Part shown: positions 48,601 through 57,854 of the stretch, piece by piece
Position numbering within the stretch: the first letter of the stretch is position 1
How the letters are laid out: each line of letters starts with the position of its first letter
Assembly: GCA_003224085.1 (NCBI GenBank)
Contig: QHYK01000043.1
Span: forward strand, 62,001 to 126,000
Direction: 5' to 3'
Length of the DNA: 64,000 nt
Source: Acidobacteriota bacterium
Lineage (GTDB): Bacteria; Acidobacteriota; Terriglobia; Acidiferrales; UBA7541
Position numbers and translations under genes: made by a program
Notes under the pieces: generated by a model
What the model was told of the DNA's origin: nothing
The model's input: only the letters and a program-made list of their open reading frames with translations
The model's database searches: none

Positions 48601-49911
48601 CTGACGTTTTCCGCTGGAATATTCAGCCACCGTTTGACCGTTGCCAAACAGCTTGTATTTGTAGGTTGTCAGTCCTTCTAGGCCAACAGGACCGCGGGCA
48701 TGAAGTTTGCTCGTACTGATGCCGAGCTCCGCTCCGAGCCCGTATCGAAAGCCGTCTGCGAAGCGCGTCGAAGCGTTGTGAAATACTCCTGCGGCGTCTA
48801 CTTCCTCCATGAATTTTTTTGCAGCTTCTTCATCCTCGGTGACTATCGTTTCCGTGTGCTTTGACCCATATCGATGGATGTGCGCAATGGCTTCCTCGAT
48901 GCTGGAGACAACTTTGACGGAGAGAATAAGGTCTGAATACTCCGTTGCCCAGTCAACATCGCTGGCCTGAAGAATGCCTGGCTGCGCAAGCAAGGTTATG
49001 GTTTTCGGACAGCCCCGGATTTGCACACCCGCCGTTGTCAATTTTCCTGCGGCTGTCGGCAAGAACTGTTGTGCGATGTCTTGATGCACCAGCAAGGTTT
49101 CTGCTGCATTGCAGGCGGCCGGGTACTGGACTTTCGAATCGAAGGTGATCTCAATAGCTTTTTCTGCGTCCGCCGCGCGATCCACGTAAACATGACAGAT
49201 TCCCTCGCCATGCCCGAGAACGGCCACGCGGCTATTGCGCGCGACAAAGTCAACAAGCTCGCGCGACCCGCGCGGAATGATTAGGTCTACATCTTGTTCC
49301 AACGTCAGAAGGTCCATGACATCGGCCCGCGAATGGAGCAGTGTAACTGCCTCCGGCGGCACCGACAGAAGGGTTTCAAGAGAACGTCGCCAAATCTCGA
49401 CGAGCGTCTGATTGGTGTGAGCTGCTTCGGTTCCCCCTTTGAGAAGCACGGCGTTTGCGGATTTAAGAGCCAGCGCGGCCACCTGTGGAACGACGTCGGG
49501 ACGCGACTCAAAGACGATGCCGATCACTCCTAGGGGACAGGTCTCCTTGCAAAGTACGAGGTTCTCATCCAATTCCGTTGTGGCCAGGCGCCGGCCCAAC
49601 GGATCGGGCAAACGAGCCACGTCGAGAACCTTGGCAATCATCTCATCGATGCCGCGAGGACTCAGCTTTAGGCGTGCAAACATAGCGGCTGAAATCTGGC
49701 CATCGGCAACCGCGGCCTCAGCCCCGCGGCAATCGCGGGCATTTGAGTCGAGAATTCTTTCAGCGTTTTCCTGGAGGGCTTTCGCCGCGCTCGTGAGAAT
49801 GTCGTTTCGCTGGGCTTCGGAAAGCTTGGCCAGTTGACGCGAGGCGGCTCTCGCACGCTTGGCAACTTCAGCAACGGATCTCTGCGAGATGCCTGTGGAA
49901 GTTTCCGTCAT
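48580..49911 (-). CDS. proA: Gamma-glutamyl phosphate reductase
   Basis: Reduces gamma-glutamyl phosphate with NADPH to glutamate semialdehyde in proline synthesis. 443 residues from MTETSTGISQRSVAEV at 49911; the track start is inside proB. Motifs: PLGVIGIVFESRPDVVPQVAALALKSANAVLLKGG (cofactor region), SKVQYPAACNAAETLLVH with the catalytic Cys, IHRYGSKHTETIVTEDEEAAKKF, and the end FADGFRYGLGAELGISTSKLHARGPVGLEGLTTYKY. Its ATG overlaps the proB TGA (ATGA), so the two are coupled, which helps channel the unstable phosphate intermediate. It looks intact. Confidence 0.96.
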   Translation of the reverse strand: MTETSTGISQRSVAEVAKRARAASRQLAKLSEAQRNDILTSAAKALQENAERILDSNARDCRGAEAAVADGQISAAMFARLKLSPRGIDEMIAKVLDVARLPDPLGRRLATTELDENLVLCKETCPLGVIGIVFESRPDVVPQVAALALKSANAVLLKGGTEAAHTNQTLVEIWRRSLETLLSVPPEAVTLLHSRADVMDLLTLEQDVDLIIPRGSRELVDFVARNSRVAVLGHGEGICHVYVDRAADAEKAIEITFDSKVQYPAACNAAETLLVHQDIAQQFLPTAAGKLTTAGVQIRGCPKTITLLAQPGILQASDVDWATEYSDLILSVKVVSSIEEAIAHIHRYGSKHTETIVTEDEEAAKKFMEEVDAAGVFHNASTRFADGFRYGLGAELGISTSKLHARGPVGLEGLTTYKYKLFGNGQTVAEYSSGKRQFKHRHV

Positions 49912-51107
49912 GACTTTTCCACCAGGACGATGTTGTCGCGTCGGACAAGGATATGCCGCAAAGCAGCGCCCAGCGCTTTCCCTGTCCCAATGGTCTTCCT
50001 TCTTCTTAGGATGTCCTCCGCCTCCTGGCTGCCGCAGGTGGCGATCCCTCGGGCTATCTCCCTGCCTTCGTGATTTACAATGCTCACCACGTCCATGGGG
50101 AAGAAGTGGCCATCGATGCGCTCCACGCCGGAAGTAAGCAAACTGGCCTTGCCGTTTGTGATCGCCCGGCAAGCTCCCGGATCGGCAGTGACGCGCCCCC
50201 GCACGTCCGCCGCGTAAGCAATCCAGCGGCGTTTTCCACGGATTCTTTTCGCTTGCAGAAATGTGGTGCCGATGCTTTGACCGGAAAAAATTCGGTCCAA
50301 AATATCCGGTTTTTTTCCGTTGGCGATCACCGACAGCCGTCCGCAGTTCATGGCAATCTCACTGGCTTCGAGCTTTGTCAGCATTCCTCCGCGCCCGCTA
50401 GCCGAAGGGCCTGCCGCCAGATCTTTGAGTTCTGGCGTCACTTGGCTAACCACAGGAATTACTTCAGGTGCCAACCGGCTTTCATTCTTCACGGGCGTTT
50501 TTTGGAACAGCCCGTCCACGTCAGTCAGAAGAACGAGCGCGTCAGCCTCTAGACCGCTCATAACCAGCGCCGCCAGACGGTCATTATCGCTGAAGGCTGC
50601 CGTTCGGTCCCTTCCGTCCAGGGATTCAATCTCCGCTGTCGAGACGGTATCGTTTTCGTTGACGATGGGAAGCACTCCCAGGCTGAGCAGCTTCTCCATC
50701 GTGCGCCGCATATTGGTGTAGCGCCGCCAATTGCTGAAGTCTTCGCTCGTCAAAAGCAACTGCGCAATCTTGATGTCCCACACGGAGAACATTTCCTTGT
50801 AGGCATTCATCAACAGACCCTGACCGACCGCGGCACACGCTTGCTTCGTTGCCAAGTCCTGTAATCTTGAGGGATGTAGCCCGAGCCAGCCTCTTCCCAA
50901 ACCGATGGCTCCCGAAGACACGAGCACGATTTGCTTTCCGGTACCATGCAGCCTGGCAATGGACGATAAGAGCGGCTCCACGCGTTCCCGGCATAGCATT
51001 CCGTCCGGTGCGGTCACTGTACTCGTGCCCAGTTTTATGACAATTCTCGCGGCGGTTCTTAGCAGCCTTTCCCGCTCTGCTTCTAACTTGGATTGGCCTC
51101 TTTGCAT
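49908..51107 (-). CDS. proB: Glutamate 5-kinase with PUA domain
   Basis: Phosphorylates glutamate at the gamma-carboxyl, the regulated first step of proline synthesis. I choose MQRGQSKLEAERERLLRTAARIVIKLGT at 51107; the track's TTG at 51266 adds 53 Ser/Thr-rich residues without a ribosome site. Kinase: IVIKLGTSTV, IVLVSSGAIGLG, VLPIVNENDTVST, FSDNDRLAALVMSGLEADALVLLTDVDGLF, GRGGMLTKLEAS. The C-terminal ~80 residues (GRVTADPGACRAITNGKASLLTSGVERIDGHFFPMDVVSIVNHEGREIARGI) are the PUA domain. Proline feedback is expected at the kinase domain. Head of the proBA operon. Confidence 0.93.
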   Translation of the reverse strand: MQRGQSKLEAERERLLRTAARIVIKLGTSTVTAPDGMLCRERVEPLLSSIARLHGTGKQIVLVSSGAIGLGRGWLGLHPSRLQDLATKQACAAVGQGLLMNAYKEMFSVWDIKIAQLLLTSEDFSNWRRYTNMRRTMEKLLSLGVLPIVNENDTVSTAEIESLDGRDRTAAFSDNDRLAALVMSGLEADALVLLTDVDGLFQKTPVKNESRLAPEVIPVVSQVTPELKDLAAGPSASGRGGMLTKLEASEIAMNCGRLSVIANGKKPDILDRIFSGQSIGTTFLQAKRIRGKRRWIAYAADVRGRVTADPGACRAITNGKASLLTSGVERIDGHFFPMDVVSIVNHEGREIARGIATCGSQEAEDILRRRKTIGTGKALGAALRHILVRRDNIVLVEKS

Positions 51108-51550
51108 TGGCTTACGCGATTGCTTCTTCTTCGTGCTGCGAACCGATGCACTTATGTCGCCCCGCGGCGTAGTCGCCGCAAATTCCGTAGTGCTTGTAAG
51201 CTGGGTATCGCGTTCGTGTTCGCTATTGGAACTGGCCCCGTGCCTTAGGAACTTGTCCCGAGACAAAATGCTAGCTCAGACTGAGGCAAAACCCAAACAC
51301 TCCCCACGGCATGATGACCACCGTAAAGATTCCTTTCATTCCTGGGAGCCAACCCGCCTTCCGCGTGGTACATGGGAACCGCTTCTCTACTTGTTGCGTG
51401 CGAACAACCTGAGGAAGATCAAGCGTTTCTGCCTGCTAAACGCTACTGGAATGCTCTTGAAAGTGCCTCCCGAGTTTTCCTCAGGCTCCAAAAATTCTCC
51501 GTGAAAATCCGCTTAAAGTGCCGTTACAATCAGGCCAGTCACTCGAGCAA
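51108..51550. other. Divergent region between proBA and the NTPase gene
   Basis: About 440 bp that should carry promoters both ways. Part of it is open in the proB frame as a possible N-terminal extension. No other gene is supported. Confidence 0.35.
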
Positions 51551-52204
51551 ATGCCTAAAATCAACATCGCCGTCGGCAGCAAGCGCGGCCCAAAGATCAA
51601 CGCCGTCAAGCAAGCCTTGGAGGTCTTCTCTCCCTACTTTCCTCCCGGCACGGAATTCGAATTGGTCGGTCTCGAAGTGGACAGCGGCGTTAGCCACACG
51701 CCTTCCTCGCAGGAAGAACTCATGCGTGGAGCGCGTCAACGCGCCGAAACGCTCGCGAAAATCGCCCAGAAGAACGGCTTGCAGTGGCACTATTTCGTCG
51801 GCCTGGAAGGCGGCCTCAACATAATCCACGAAACCGCCCCGCCCTTGGCTGAACGGCGGCATTCCGATCCCCATCCCAACGGGCGTCGGCGCGTCTTGCT
51901 AGAGAGCTGGGCATATGTTTCCGATGGCACGCGCGGTCACTACGGTCGTTCCGGTGGAATTGAGTTGCCGGAAGCGCTCGCCCGCGAAGTTCTCGAGAAT
52001 GACACCGAACTGGCCGTGGCCATCGACCGCTTCGCCGGAATGGTGGGCATCCGTGACGCGCAGGGTGCCTGGGGTGTTCTTTCGGGCCATCTCATCAGCC
52101 GGCAGGAAGCGTTTCGCGTCGCCGTAATTGCCGCTTTTGCGCCGTTCTATAATGCGAAGATGTATCGCGCCGTAGCCGTCGGCGCTTCGGGATGGGCGTC
52201 GTGA
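51551..52204 (+). CDS. Inosine/xanthosine triphosphatase (YjjX/NTPase I-T family)
   Basis: 217 residues from MPKINIAVGSKRGPKINAVKQALEVF, where the track has an 11-residue extra start. Family features: VGSKRGPKINAV (phosphate-binding start), LEVDSGVSHTPSSQEELMRGARQRAE, HYFVGLEGGL, the ESWAYVSDG segment, RSGGIELPEALAREVL, and GMVGIRDAQGAWGVLSGHLISRQEAFRVAVIAAFAPFYN. Such enzymes remove damaged purine triphosphates (ITP, XTP) from the nucleotide pool. It lies ahead of thymidine kinase, a loosely similar nucleotide-metabolism context. The active-site acids appear in place. Cytoplasmic. Confidence 0.88.
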   Translation: MPKINIAVGSKRGPKINAVKQALEVFSPYFPPGTEFELVGLEVDSGVSHTPSSQEELMRGARQRAETLAKIAQKNGLQWHYFVGLEGGLNIIHETAPPLAERRHSDPHPNGRRRVLLESWAYVSDGTRGHYGRSGGIELPEALAREVLENDTELAVAIDRFAGMVGIRDAQGAWGVLSGHLISRQEAFRVAVIAAFAPFYNAKMYRAVAVGASGWAS

Positions 52205-52415
52205 TTGCCCGTTGGATGCTGTCATATCGGTTTCTCTTCCTCGATCATCAAATAGAGAGAGCCATCAAGCCGGATCTGGCAACGAACAGCCGCAGCCGGT
52301 TTTTCCGATGCGCAGAGCGAATTTTCACCAGGAAAGAATTAACATCGAACTCTGCGCACTTGGAACGTACAACAACTGAGAACTTATAACGGAGAACTTT
52401 CAAACAGGAGCGACC

Positions 52416-53045
52416 GTGGACATCGTCAAAGGCAACATGGGTTGGATCGAAGTCATCGTCGGTCCCATGTTTTCCGGCAAGAGCGAGGAACTGATCCGCC
52501 GCCTGCGCCGCGCGGAGATTGCGCGTCAGCGCGTCCAAATCTTCAAGCCCGCCATTGACGAGCGCTACGCCGCCAACGAAATCGTTTCGCACTCCGGTTT
52601 GGGCATTTCCTCCGACAACATCACCAAGGCCTCCGAAATCCTGGACAAATTGTCCCCGCGCACGGAAGTGGTTGGCATCGACGAAGCGCAGTTCCTGGGC
52701 GACGAAGTCGTAAACGTCTGCACCAAGCTCGCGGATCTCGGTAAGCGCGTCATCGTCGCCGGCCTCGACACCGACTACCGCGGCCGTCCGTTCGAACCGA
52801 TGCCGCGCCTCCTGGCCATCGCCGAAGAAATCACCAAGCTCCTGGCCATCTGCGTACGCTGCGGCAATCCTGCCGTCCACACGCAGCGCCTCGTCGAAAG
52901 CGACGAATTAATCGTTGTTGGCGCCATGGGCGCTTATGAAGCGCGGTGCCGCCGCTGCTTCGAACCCAATCCCGCCATGGCCAAAGAAAAGAAGGACGGC
53001 CCGCAACTCATCGCCCGCAACCGAACCGCTTCGGCCGGCAGCTAG
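52416..53045 (+). CDS. tdk: Thymidine kinase
   Basis: Salvages thymidine to dTMP. 209 residues, GTG start with AGGAGCGACC upstream. Type II TK fold: Walker [37 protein letters not shown] with the Walker B/catalytic Glu, [27 protein letters not shown], and the zinc-binding Cys pairs CVRCG and CRRCF. The lasso region [16 protein letters not shown] binds the base. The C-terminal tail ([24 protein letters not shown]) is basic and variable. It looks complete; homotetramer expected. Followed by a GHMP kinase 140 bp downstream. Confidence 0.95.
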   Translation: MDIVKGNMGWIEVIVGPMFSGKSEELIRRLRRAEIARQRVQIFKPAIDERYAANEIVSHSGLGISSDNITKASEILDKLSPRTEVVGIDEAQFLGDEVVNVCTKLADLGKRVIVAGLDTDYRGRPFEPMPRLLAIAEEITKLLAICVRCGNPAVHTQRLVESDELIVVGAMGAYEARCRRCFEPNPAMAKEKKDGPQLIARNRTASAGS

Positions 53046-53185
53046 GCGCGAATTCCTCTCGGTTTTCCCCCGGCTGCGGGGCATTGCCTTTCTGCTGACA
53101 CTCCCGCTTTCCCTTCTTGAGCTTACCAGCCCCTTCCGTCAAACTACCTCGTCCGAAAAATCCAAAAACCAGGCTCACTTTACTT

Positions 53186-54190
53186 ATGATAATTGAATCA
53201 AAGGCGCCAACTCGCGTGGACTTCGCCGGTGGAACGCTCGACATTTGGCCGCTCTACTTGTTTCATCCCGGCGCGGTCACCGTCAACGCGGCCATTTCCC
53301 TCTATGCTTCCTGCCGTATTGAAACCAATGGCAGCGAGTCTATTCACCTCATGTCCCGCGACACGCAGCGCGAAGAAAGCTTCCCCTCCTTCGCCGTGCT
53401 CATGAAAACCAAGCGTTATCGCCTTCCTCTTCTGGCTGAAATCGCCAAGTTTTTCCGCCCGCAAGGCGGCTTCACGTTGATGACCGATTCCGAAGCTCCC
53501 GCCGGCGCCGGCATCGGCGGTTCGAGCGCCATGGCCGTAGCTATTTGCGCCGCGCTGGACCGTTTCACCGGAGCAGGGAAGAGCAAAGTGGACTGGATCC
53601 ACATCAGCCGCGACGCCGAAGCCATCGTCATCAATGTTCCCACAGGCACGCAGGACCACTATCCCCCGGCTTTTGGCGGTGCCGCGGCCATCGAACTGCC
53701 TCCCGGTGGCGAGCATCGTGTTGAGCTGCGCGTTAATCTCGACGAACTCGAACGCCGTGTCCTCGTCTGTTACACGGGCAAGCCCCGCCAGCACGGAATC
53801 AACAACTGGGAAGTCTTTAAAGCGCAGATTGGCGGCAAGAAGGCGGTGCAACAGAGTCTCGAGCGAATTTCCGAAGTGGCCCAATGCATGCGGGTGGCCT
53901 TCGAGAGACCTGATTGGAAGGAAGCTGGCCGCCTCATGCGCGAGGAATGGTCGTTCCGCAAACGCAACCTCCCCACGATTTCCACCAAGACCATCGACCG
54001 CGTAATTGAAAACGCCCGTCGTAATGGCGCTCTGGCAGGTAAGGTTTGCGGGGCGGGAGGCGGCGGTTGCGTGGTTCTGCTGATTGAGCCGGAAACCCGC
54101 GACCGCGTCGAAAAGGCCATCACGGAGGTTGGTGGGAAGGTTTTGCGCACCACCATTGACCGCCGTGGGGTCAGCGTCATCTCCCGCTAA
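53186..54190 (+). CDS. GHMP-family sugar kinase
   Basis: 334 residues from MIIESKAPTRVDFAGGTLDIWPLY; the track's earlier start lacks support. GHMP motifs: N-terminal PTRVDFAGGTLD (substrate side), DSEAPAGAGIGGSSAMAVAICAAL (Gly/Ser-rich ATP loop), C-terminal GALAGKVCGAGGGGCVVLL. Closest to bacterial sugar kinases of the heptose-7-phosphate kinase/L-fucokinase type rather than to homoserine or mevalonate kinase, judging by FAGGTLD and NVPTGTQDHYPPAFGGAAAI. The substrate is therefore probably a sugar or sugar phosphate, which could feed nucleotide-sugar synthesis. The exact substrate is uncertain. Confidence 0.87.
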   Translation: MIIESKAPTRVDFAGGTLDIWPLYLFHPGAVTVNAAISLYASCRIETNGSESIHLMSRDTQREESFPSFAVLMKTKRYRLPLLAEIAKFFRPQGGFTLMTDSEAPAGAGIGGSSAMAVAICAALDRFTGAGKSKVDWIHISRDAEAIVINVPTGTQDHYPPAFGGAAAIELPPGGEHRVELRVNLDELERRVLVCYTGKPRQHGINNWEVFKAQIGGKKAVQQSLERISEVAQCMRVAFERPDWKEAGRLMREEWSFRKRNLPTISTKTIDRVIENARRNGALAGKVCGAGGGGCVVLLIEPETRDRVEKAITEVGGKVLRTTIDRRGVSVISR

Positions 54191-54401
54191 ACCTCCTGCA
54201 TTAAATGCCTCAAAGGATCATTCTTCGCTTCCATTTTTTGGAATGTCGGCGTGGTCAGCCAGCCCGTCCCACCGTACAGTCGCGCCCCCAGCCGGTACAG
54301 TTAAGCGAATCGCATCTCTTTCTAACCCTGGCACCTGTTCAGCCGCTTTCCGGCATCATAGAATAGGGAGTGCGGGTACCCCAGCTGGAGCCCGCCTGGG
54401 T

Positions 54402-55322
54402 ATGCCGAACCGGTACGTCATTCCTCTGGCTTTCCTGCTTTTAGCTGATGCGGACGTGCCTCGCATCAACAACCTCCGTGCGCCCGACAAGCCGTCTCTC
54501 AATTTCCCCTCGGACGAACAAATTCCGGTTTTTCCGAGCTCGGGAGCTTCCTCCGAGAGCGAGGCTTCTCAATCCCAGCTTCAGACGAAGTCCGCCAGCG
54601 TGCCCAATCAGCCGCTGCAGGAAAGCACCAAGCTGACCTTGATTCGTTTCGTCTCCGGCGAGTTTGCCAAAGCCGTCAAGGCGCTGCCGGCAGGCAAGCA
54701 GGGTTTTGACTTTTCTGTGGGCCAGCCGCTCAAAACGGAACTTTTGGACCGCGCCGTCGCTTCGCATGGCGCTGCCATAAATTCGGGAGACAGCGTCCAG
54801 ATCACGGGCCTTCAATTTCGCGGCCGCCAGATTATCGTGGACATCAATGGCGGTGGCCGCGGCAAGCATCATTGGCGTGACCACCTCCAAATCGGCATTG
54901 GCGGCCCGTATCCCACGATGAGCTCATCGACCCAGGAAACCGGTCCGCCGGGGCTGCAGCCCGGCATGGGCAGCACCATTTTTCTAGAGTGGAACAAGTT
55001 CGTTCCCGACATGACCCCCGAGGAGTTGAAACAGGTGCTCGCGCCCTTTCTCAATTTTCAAAAAGAGCGCTCCGCTTCCGTGCAGTGGATCGATACTCTG
55101 CCGCCGGAGACGAAGAAAGCCATCCAAGAACGCCGGCCCATGGTCGGCATGGATCGTGAGGAACTCGTTGCTGCGATGGGCAAGCCGGACCACAAAGTCC
55201 GCGAGCGCGACTCCGATGGCAACGACATCGAGGATTGGATTTACGGCCAGCCGCCGTCAAAAACCATCTTCGTCCGTTTCACCGGCGACCACGTCACCAA
55301 AATCGAGCAGTTTCCGCAATAG
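54402..55322 (+). CDS. Exported hypothetical protein with BamE/SmpA-like C-terminus
   Basis: 306 residues from MPNRYVIPLAFLLLADADVPRINNL, a short hydrophobic N-terminus that may be a signal or anchor; the track start 106 codons earlier runs through GHMP-kinase shadow. Middle: Ser/Gln-rich linker, then a beta-rich region (LIRFVSGEFAKAVKALPAGKQGFDF; INSGDSVQITGLQFRGRQIIVDINGGG; GPPGLQPGMGSTIFLEWNKFVPDMTPEELKQVLAPFLNF). C-terminus: RPMVGMDREELVAAMGKPDHKVRERDSDGNDIEDWIYGQPPSKTIFVRFTGDHVTKIEQF, a BamE/SmpA-like fold unit. Function unknown; probably periplasmic. Conserved in Acidobacteriota as far as I recall. Confidence 0.72.
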   Translation: MPNRYVIPLAFLLLADADVPRINNLRAPDKPSLNFPSDEQIPVFPSSGASSESEASQSQLQTKSASVPNQPLQESTKLTLIRFVSGEFAKAVKALPAGKQGFDFSVGQPLKTELLDRAVASHGAAINSGDSVQITGLQFRGRQIIVDINGGGRGKHHWRDHLQIGIGGPYPTMSSSTQETGPPGLQPGMGSTIFLEWNKFVPDMTPEELKQVLAPFLNFQKERSASVQWIDTLPPETKKAIQERRPMVGMDREELVAAMGKPDHKVRERDSDGNDIEDWIYGQPPSKTIFVRFTGDHVTKIEQFPQ

Positions 55323-55334
55323 GGCGTTTGCTTT

Positions 55335-57053
55335 TCATTCCCGTGGTTCCACCATCTGCGGCCACTGCAACACGCCGATTCTTCCATCGTTCTCCCGCTC
55401 GAGCGTCGGCGCATACAATCCAAGCTGCTCCCGCCGCCACCACATTCCGCTTGAGCGCCTTTCTTGCGGCGTGGTGAACCAGTATTGCCACAGCACCGCT
55501 CGCACCTGCTTTGGCGGGGCTTTCGGAAACGGATTGCCCGCAAACAGGAGCAGCACGTCCGGCGAACCTCGCAGCAAGGCCTGTTCGGTTCGCGGCACAA
55601 TCGGCTCTTGCCGCCAGGTGCTCAGCGACGCAAACCACAAGTTCCAATCGAACCGCGGCTGATAGGGCGCATAAATTCCCGGCGCTTTCGCTGGATCCTG
55701 GGGCTTGAACCGGAACGTATAAACCAGCCATGTTTGCCCATCGTCCGAGCCTTGGAACTCAATTTCGTATCGCCCCCGCGTCATGATCGCAAACAATCCG
55801 TACCGGTTCGCAATACGAAATGGTTCCAGCGCGGAAACAGGCGTCGTGGGCAACTCCACTGGCTTCACCATCCACACCATTTGCACGGCGGTAGCATAGA
55901 AAATGCACGTCAGTAGCACAGCCGTCACCGCGAGCTTCACGGCGGCCCCCTGTTTTTCTACCGTCTCTCGCCAACCTTTTTGCCTAGCAGCTGTGGTGGA
56001 CTGCCGCGCTTCTTTAACCAGAGATTCCTTTCGCGGCGGCACTTCCGAAACCGGCATGTCCTGTAGCGCGGGGCACAGCCCCGCGGGGTTTTCTTCTGCT
56101 TTAGCATTTGCTGCATCCGGGATGGTAACGCCACCGCTGATTTCCCACCGTTTAGGCACCAATTGTTTTAGCAGTCTGTCGTCCAGCAGAAGAAACCCCA
56201 GCACCAGCACCAAGTAATTCAAGAAGGTGTAGTTCGCCGAAAGAATGATCCCGATCTGCCACGGCGTCACGATGCAAAAGCACGCGATGCGAAACCACCG
56301 TGGCAGGAACATCATCCACGCCAGTCCCAATTCCAGCGCCAGCGTCCCAAAAACCGTCGCTACGTGGAACCAATGCGGCCAATGCTGCATATACCATCCA
56401 ATCCAGGTCGGCAGCGGCCCGTTCTGGTAATAGTCATCAAGCGCCGTGAAGTTCCGCCATTGCGGATCTCCACCCATGATTTTTGCCACACCCGACTCGA
56501 AATAAATGCGGAAGCATTCCCACAACAATAGAAACCAGCTCATTCGCGAAGGTGGGCTTGCCTCCCCCCGGCCCGGCCGGAATCCTCGCGGCGCAAAAAA
56601 CAGGGAAATGAACCCGGCTTCGAGCAGCATTCCGTCCGATTGGTACGCTGAAAAATCCTGCGCGGCGCTCACAAACGAAAGGAAGCACACAAAGCAAACG
56701 ACCAGCATCCCCCGCGGCCACAAATTCAAGACCAACAGCACGGACGCAATCATTCCTGCCCAGCAAATCCCAGTCATCATGTGTCGGCTGCTCGAAAACC
56801 AAAGCAGCGTCGGGGCATACCAGTAGCCTATGCGCCCAAATTGTTCCGCCACCGCGCGTAAGTATTCGTCTGCCGGCAAGATGCCTTGCGGCCCGATTAA
56901 TCCTTTGATTTGAAAAGCCAGGGAGAAAAACGCGGAGTAACAAATCAGTCCGAGCGCGCGCAGAAAAATCCAGCGCGGTAGCAGCCCGTCGGCTTTACCC
57001 TGCTCCGAAGCAAACAGCCAGCGCACCGCCCACGCCGGTGACCAGTCCTTCAT
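55335..57053 (-). CDS. Lipase maturation factor-like membrane protein
   Basis: 572 residues with about eight membrane helices in the first 420. CFRIYFESGVAKIMGGDPQWRNFTALDDYYQNGPLPTWIGWYMQHWP is the hallmark of the LMF family, whose animal member helps lipases fold. The bacterial role is unknown. C-terminal periplasmic part: YEIEFQGSDDGQTWLVYTFRFKPQDP...WQYWFTTPQERRSSGMWWRREQLGLYAPTL. Between residues ~320 and 375 a loop (ENPAGLCPALQDMPVSEVPPRKESLVKE) includes a dispersed hairpin repeat, so the loop has probably been lengthened by insertion without loss of frame. Convergent with the BamE-like gene (12 bp apart). Confidence 0.88.
   Translation of the reverse strand: MKDWSPAWAVRWLFASEQGKADGLLPRWIFLRALGLICYSAFFSLAFQIKGLIGPQGILPADEYLRAVAEQFGRIGYWYAPTLLWFSSSRHMMTGICWAGMIASVLLVLNLWPRGMLVVCFVCFLSFVSAAQDFSAYQSDGMLLEAGFISLFFAPRGFRPGRGEASPPSRMSWFLLLWECFRIYFESGVAKIMGGDPQWRNFTALDDYYQNGPLPTWIGWYMQHWPHWFHVATVFGTLALELGLAWMMFLPRWFRIACFCIVTPWQIGIILSANYTFLNYLVLVLGFLLLDDRLLKQLVPKRWEISGGVTIPDAANAKAEENPAGLCPALQDMPVSEVPPRKESLVKEARQSTTAARQKGWRETVEKQGAAVKLAVTAVLLTCIFYATAVQMVWMVKPVELPTTPVSALEPFRIANRYGLFAIMTRGRYEIEFQGSDDGQTWLVYTFRFKPQDPAKAPGIYAPYQPRFDWNLWFASLSTWRQEPIVPRTEQALLRGSPDVLLLFAGNPFPKAPPKQVRAVLWQYWFTTPQERRSSGMWWRREQLGLYAPTLERENDGRIGVLQWPQMVEPRE
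56068..56084. repeat. Hairpin repeat inside the LMF gene
   Basis: GCGGGGC-ACA-GCCCCGC, a perfect 7-bp hairpin encoding part of a cytoplasmic/periplasmic loop (AGLCPA). It resembles the dispersed hairpin at 57165 and the one at the isopeptidase 3' end. Confidence 0.5.
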
Positions 57054-57164
57054 CGTCCGCCATTATAGCCCTCGACGGTAGTGGCGGCTTCAGACCCCTG
57101 TTTTCATTTGGTTGCTTGGCAGCGCAACTCGGGCCTGCCACACTTTTGTCGCTGGTTTGTAGGC

Positions 57165-57182
57165 GCCGGGCTTCAGCCCGGC
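57165..57182. repeat. Dispersed hairpin repeat
   Basis: GCCGGGCT-TC-AGCCCGGC: perfect 8-bp arms in the context GTTTGTAGGCGCCGGGCTTCAGCCCGGCTGGGC. Same GGCT(T/A)xAGCC style as the elements at 26693 and 56068, indicating a family of REP-like sequences in this genome. Confidence 0.6.
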
Positions 57183-57332
57183 TGGGCACTGGACGGCAAT
57201 GCGCTGCGTCCCCTCCAACTCGCAGTCAGCAAGAAAGTCGCAGCCAGAGCCAGAACCGTTAAGCGGCCCGAGCCACGGCGTTGTAATGCAGAAGGTCCTA
57301 ATGATGCAAAAAGACTGTTTGGCCTTCCCCAA

Positions 57333-57491
57333 CTAAGGAGCGATCGGAAAGAGTGGGGTAACAAACCCAACCACAGACAGCCCTGGGAAGAGGAGAATCG
57401 TGAGAACGGTCGAGAACAACCCGAGCACGGTGGGGAGTGGCGTCTTGAGTCTCAACGCCTTCATGGCGAGACGATAGGCGCCCAGTTTCAT
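57333..57491 (-). CDS. Doubtful small membrane protein
   Basis: A 52-residue ORF not in the track: MKLGAYRLAMKALRLKTPLPTVLGLFSTVLTILLFPGLSVVGFVTPLFPIAP. A basic N-terminus followed by one long hydrophobic stretch looks like a single-span membrane peptide. The only ribosome-like sequence (AAGGAG) is ~17 nt upstream, too far. No family known. It could be chance. Confidence 0.25.
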   Translation of the reverse strand: MKLGAYRLAMKALRLKTPLPTVLGLFSTVLTILLFPGLSVVGFVTPLFPIAP

Positions 57492-57854
57492 GCTTTCAAT
57501 GCCGAGGCTCCTTGAAATCCCGCTTGACGAAGCTTGTTAATGGATTAAAATAGCTTGTTAGTGAGTAGAGCGAAAGAGTTATGAGGGCGGCTGGTGCCGT
57601 CTCCTCTCTGAGGGTTCTGCATTCCTCTGTGCTCGTTCGCGTTACGAGCGGTGGGATTGCCCAAGCCGATAGGAAGGATTCTGCGCGGCGGTAACCCCTT
57701 GTAATCAGCACTTCTGCGGGTGTTGATTCTAAGCAACTTAAAGTCCTTTAGAATCAGCTTACGCAAAAAGCATAGGGGGAGGGGCTCCTCCCGTTTTCAC
57801 TTAAAATTCCAACGTTACCGCTTCGCGGTCAACGATTCATGTTCGGAGGAAGGC

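Larger units (their letters stand above)
57054..57854. other. Upstream region of gap with repeat
   Basis: About 800 bp between divergent LMF and gap genes. It contains a dispersed hairpin (57165-57182) and one doubtful small minus-strand ORF (57333-57491). The gap ribosome site (GGAGGAAGGC) lies at its 3' end. The long 5' extension of the gap ORF in the track (57720) is not supported. Confidence 0.4.
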
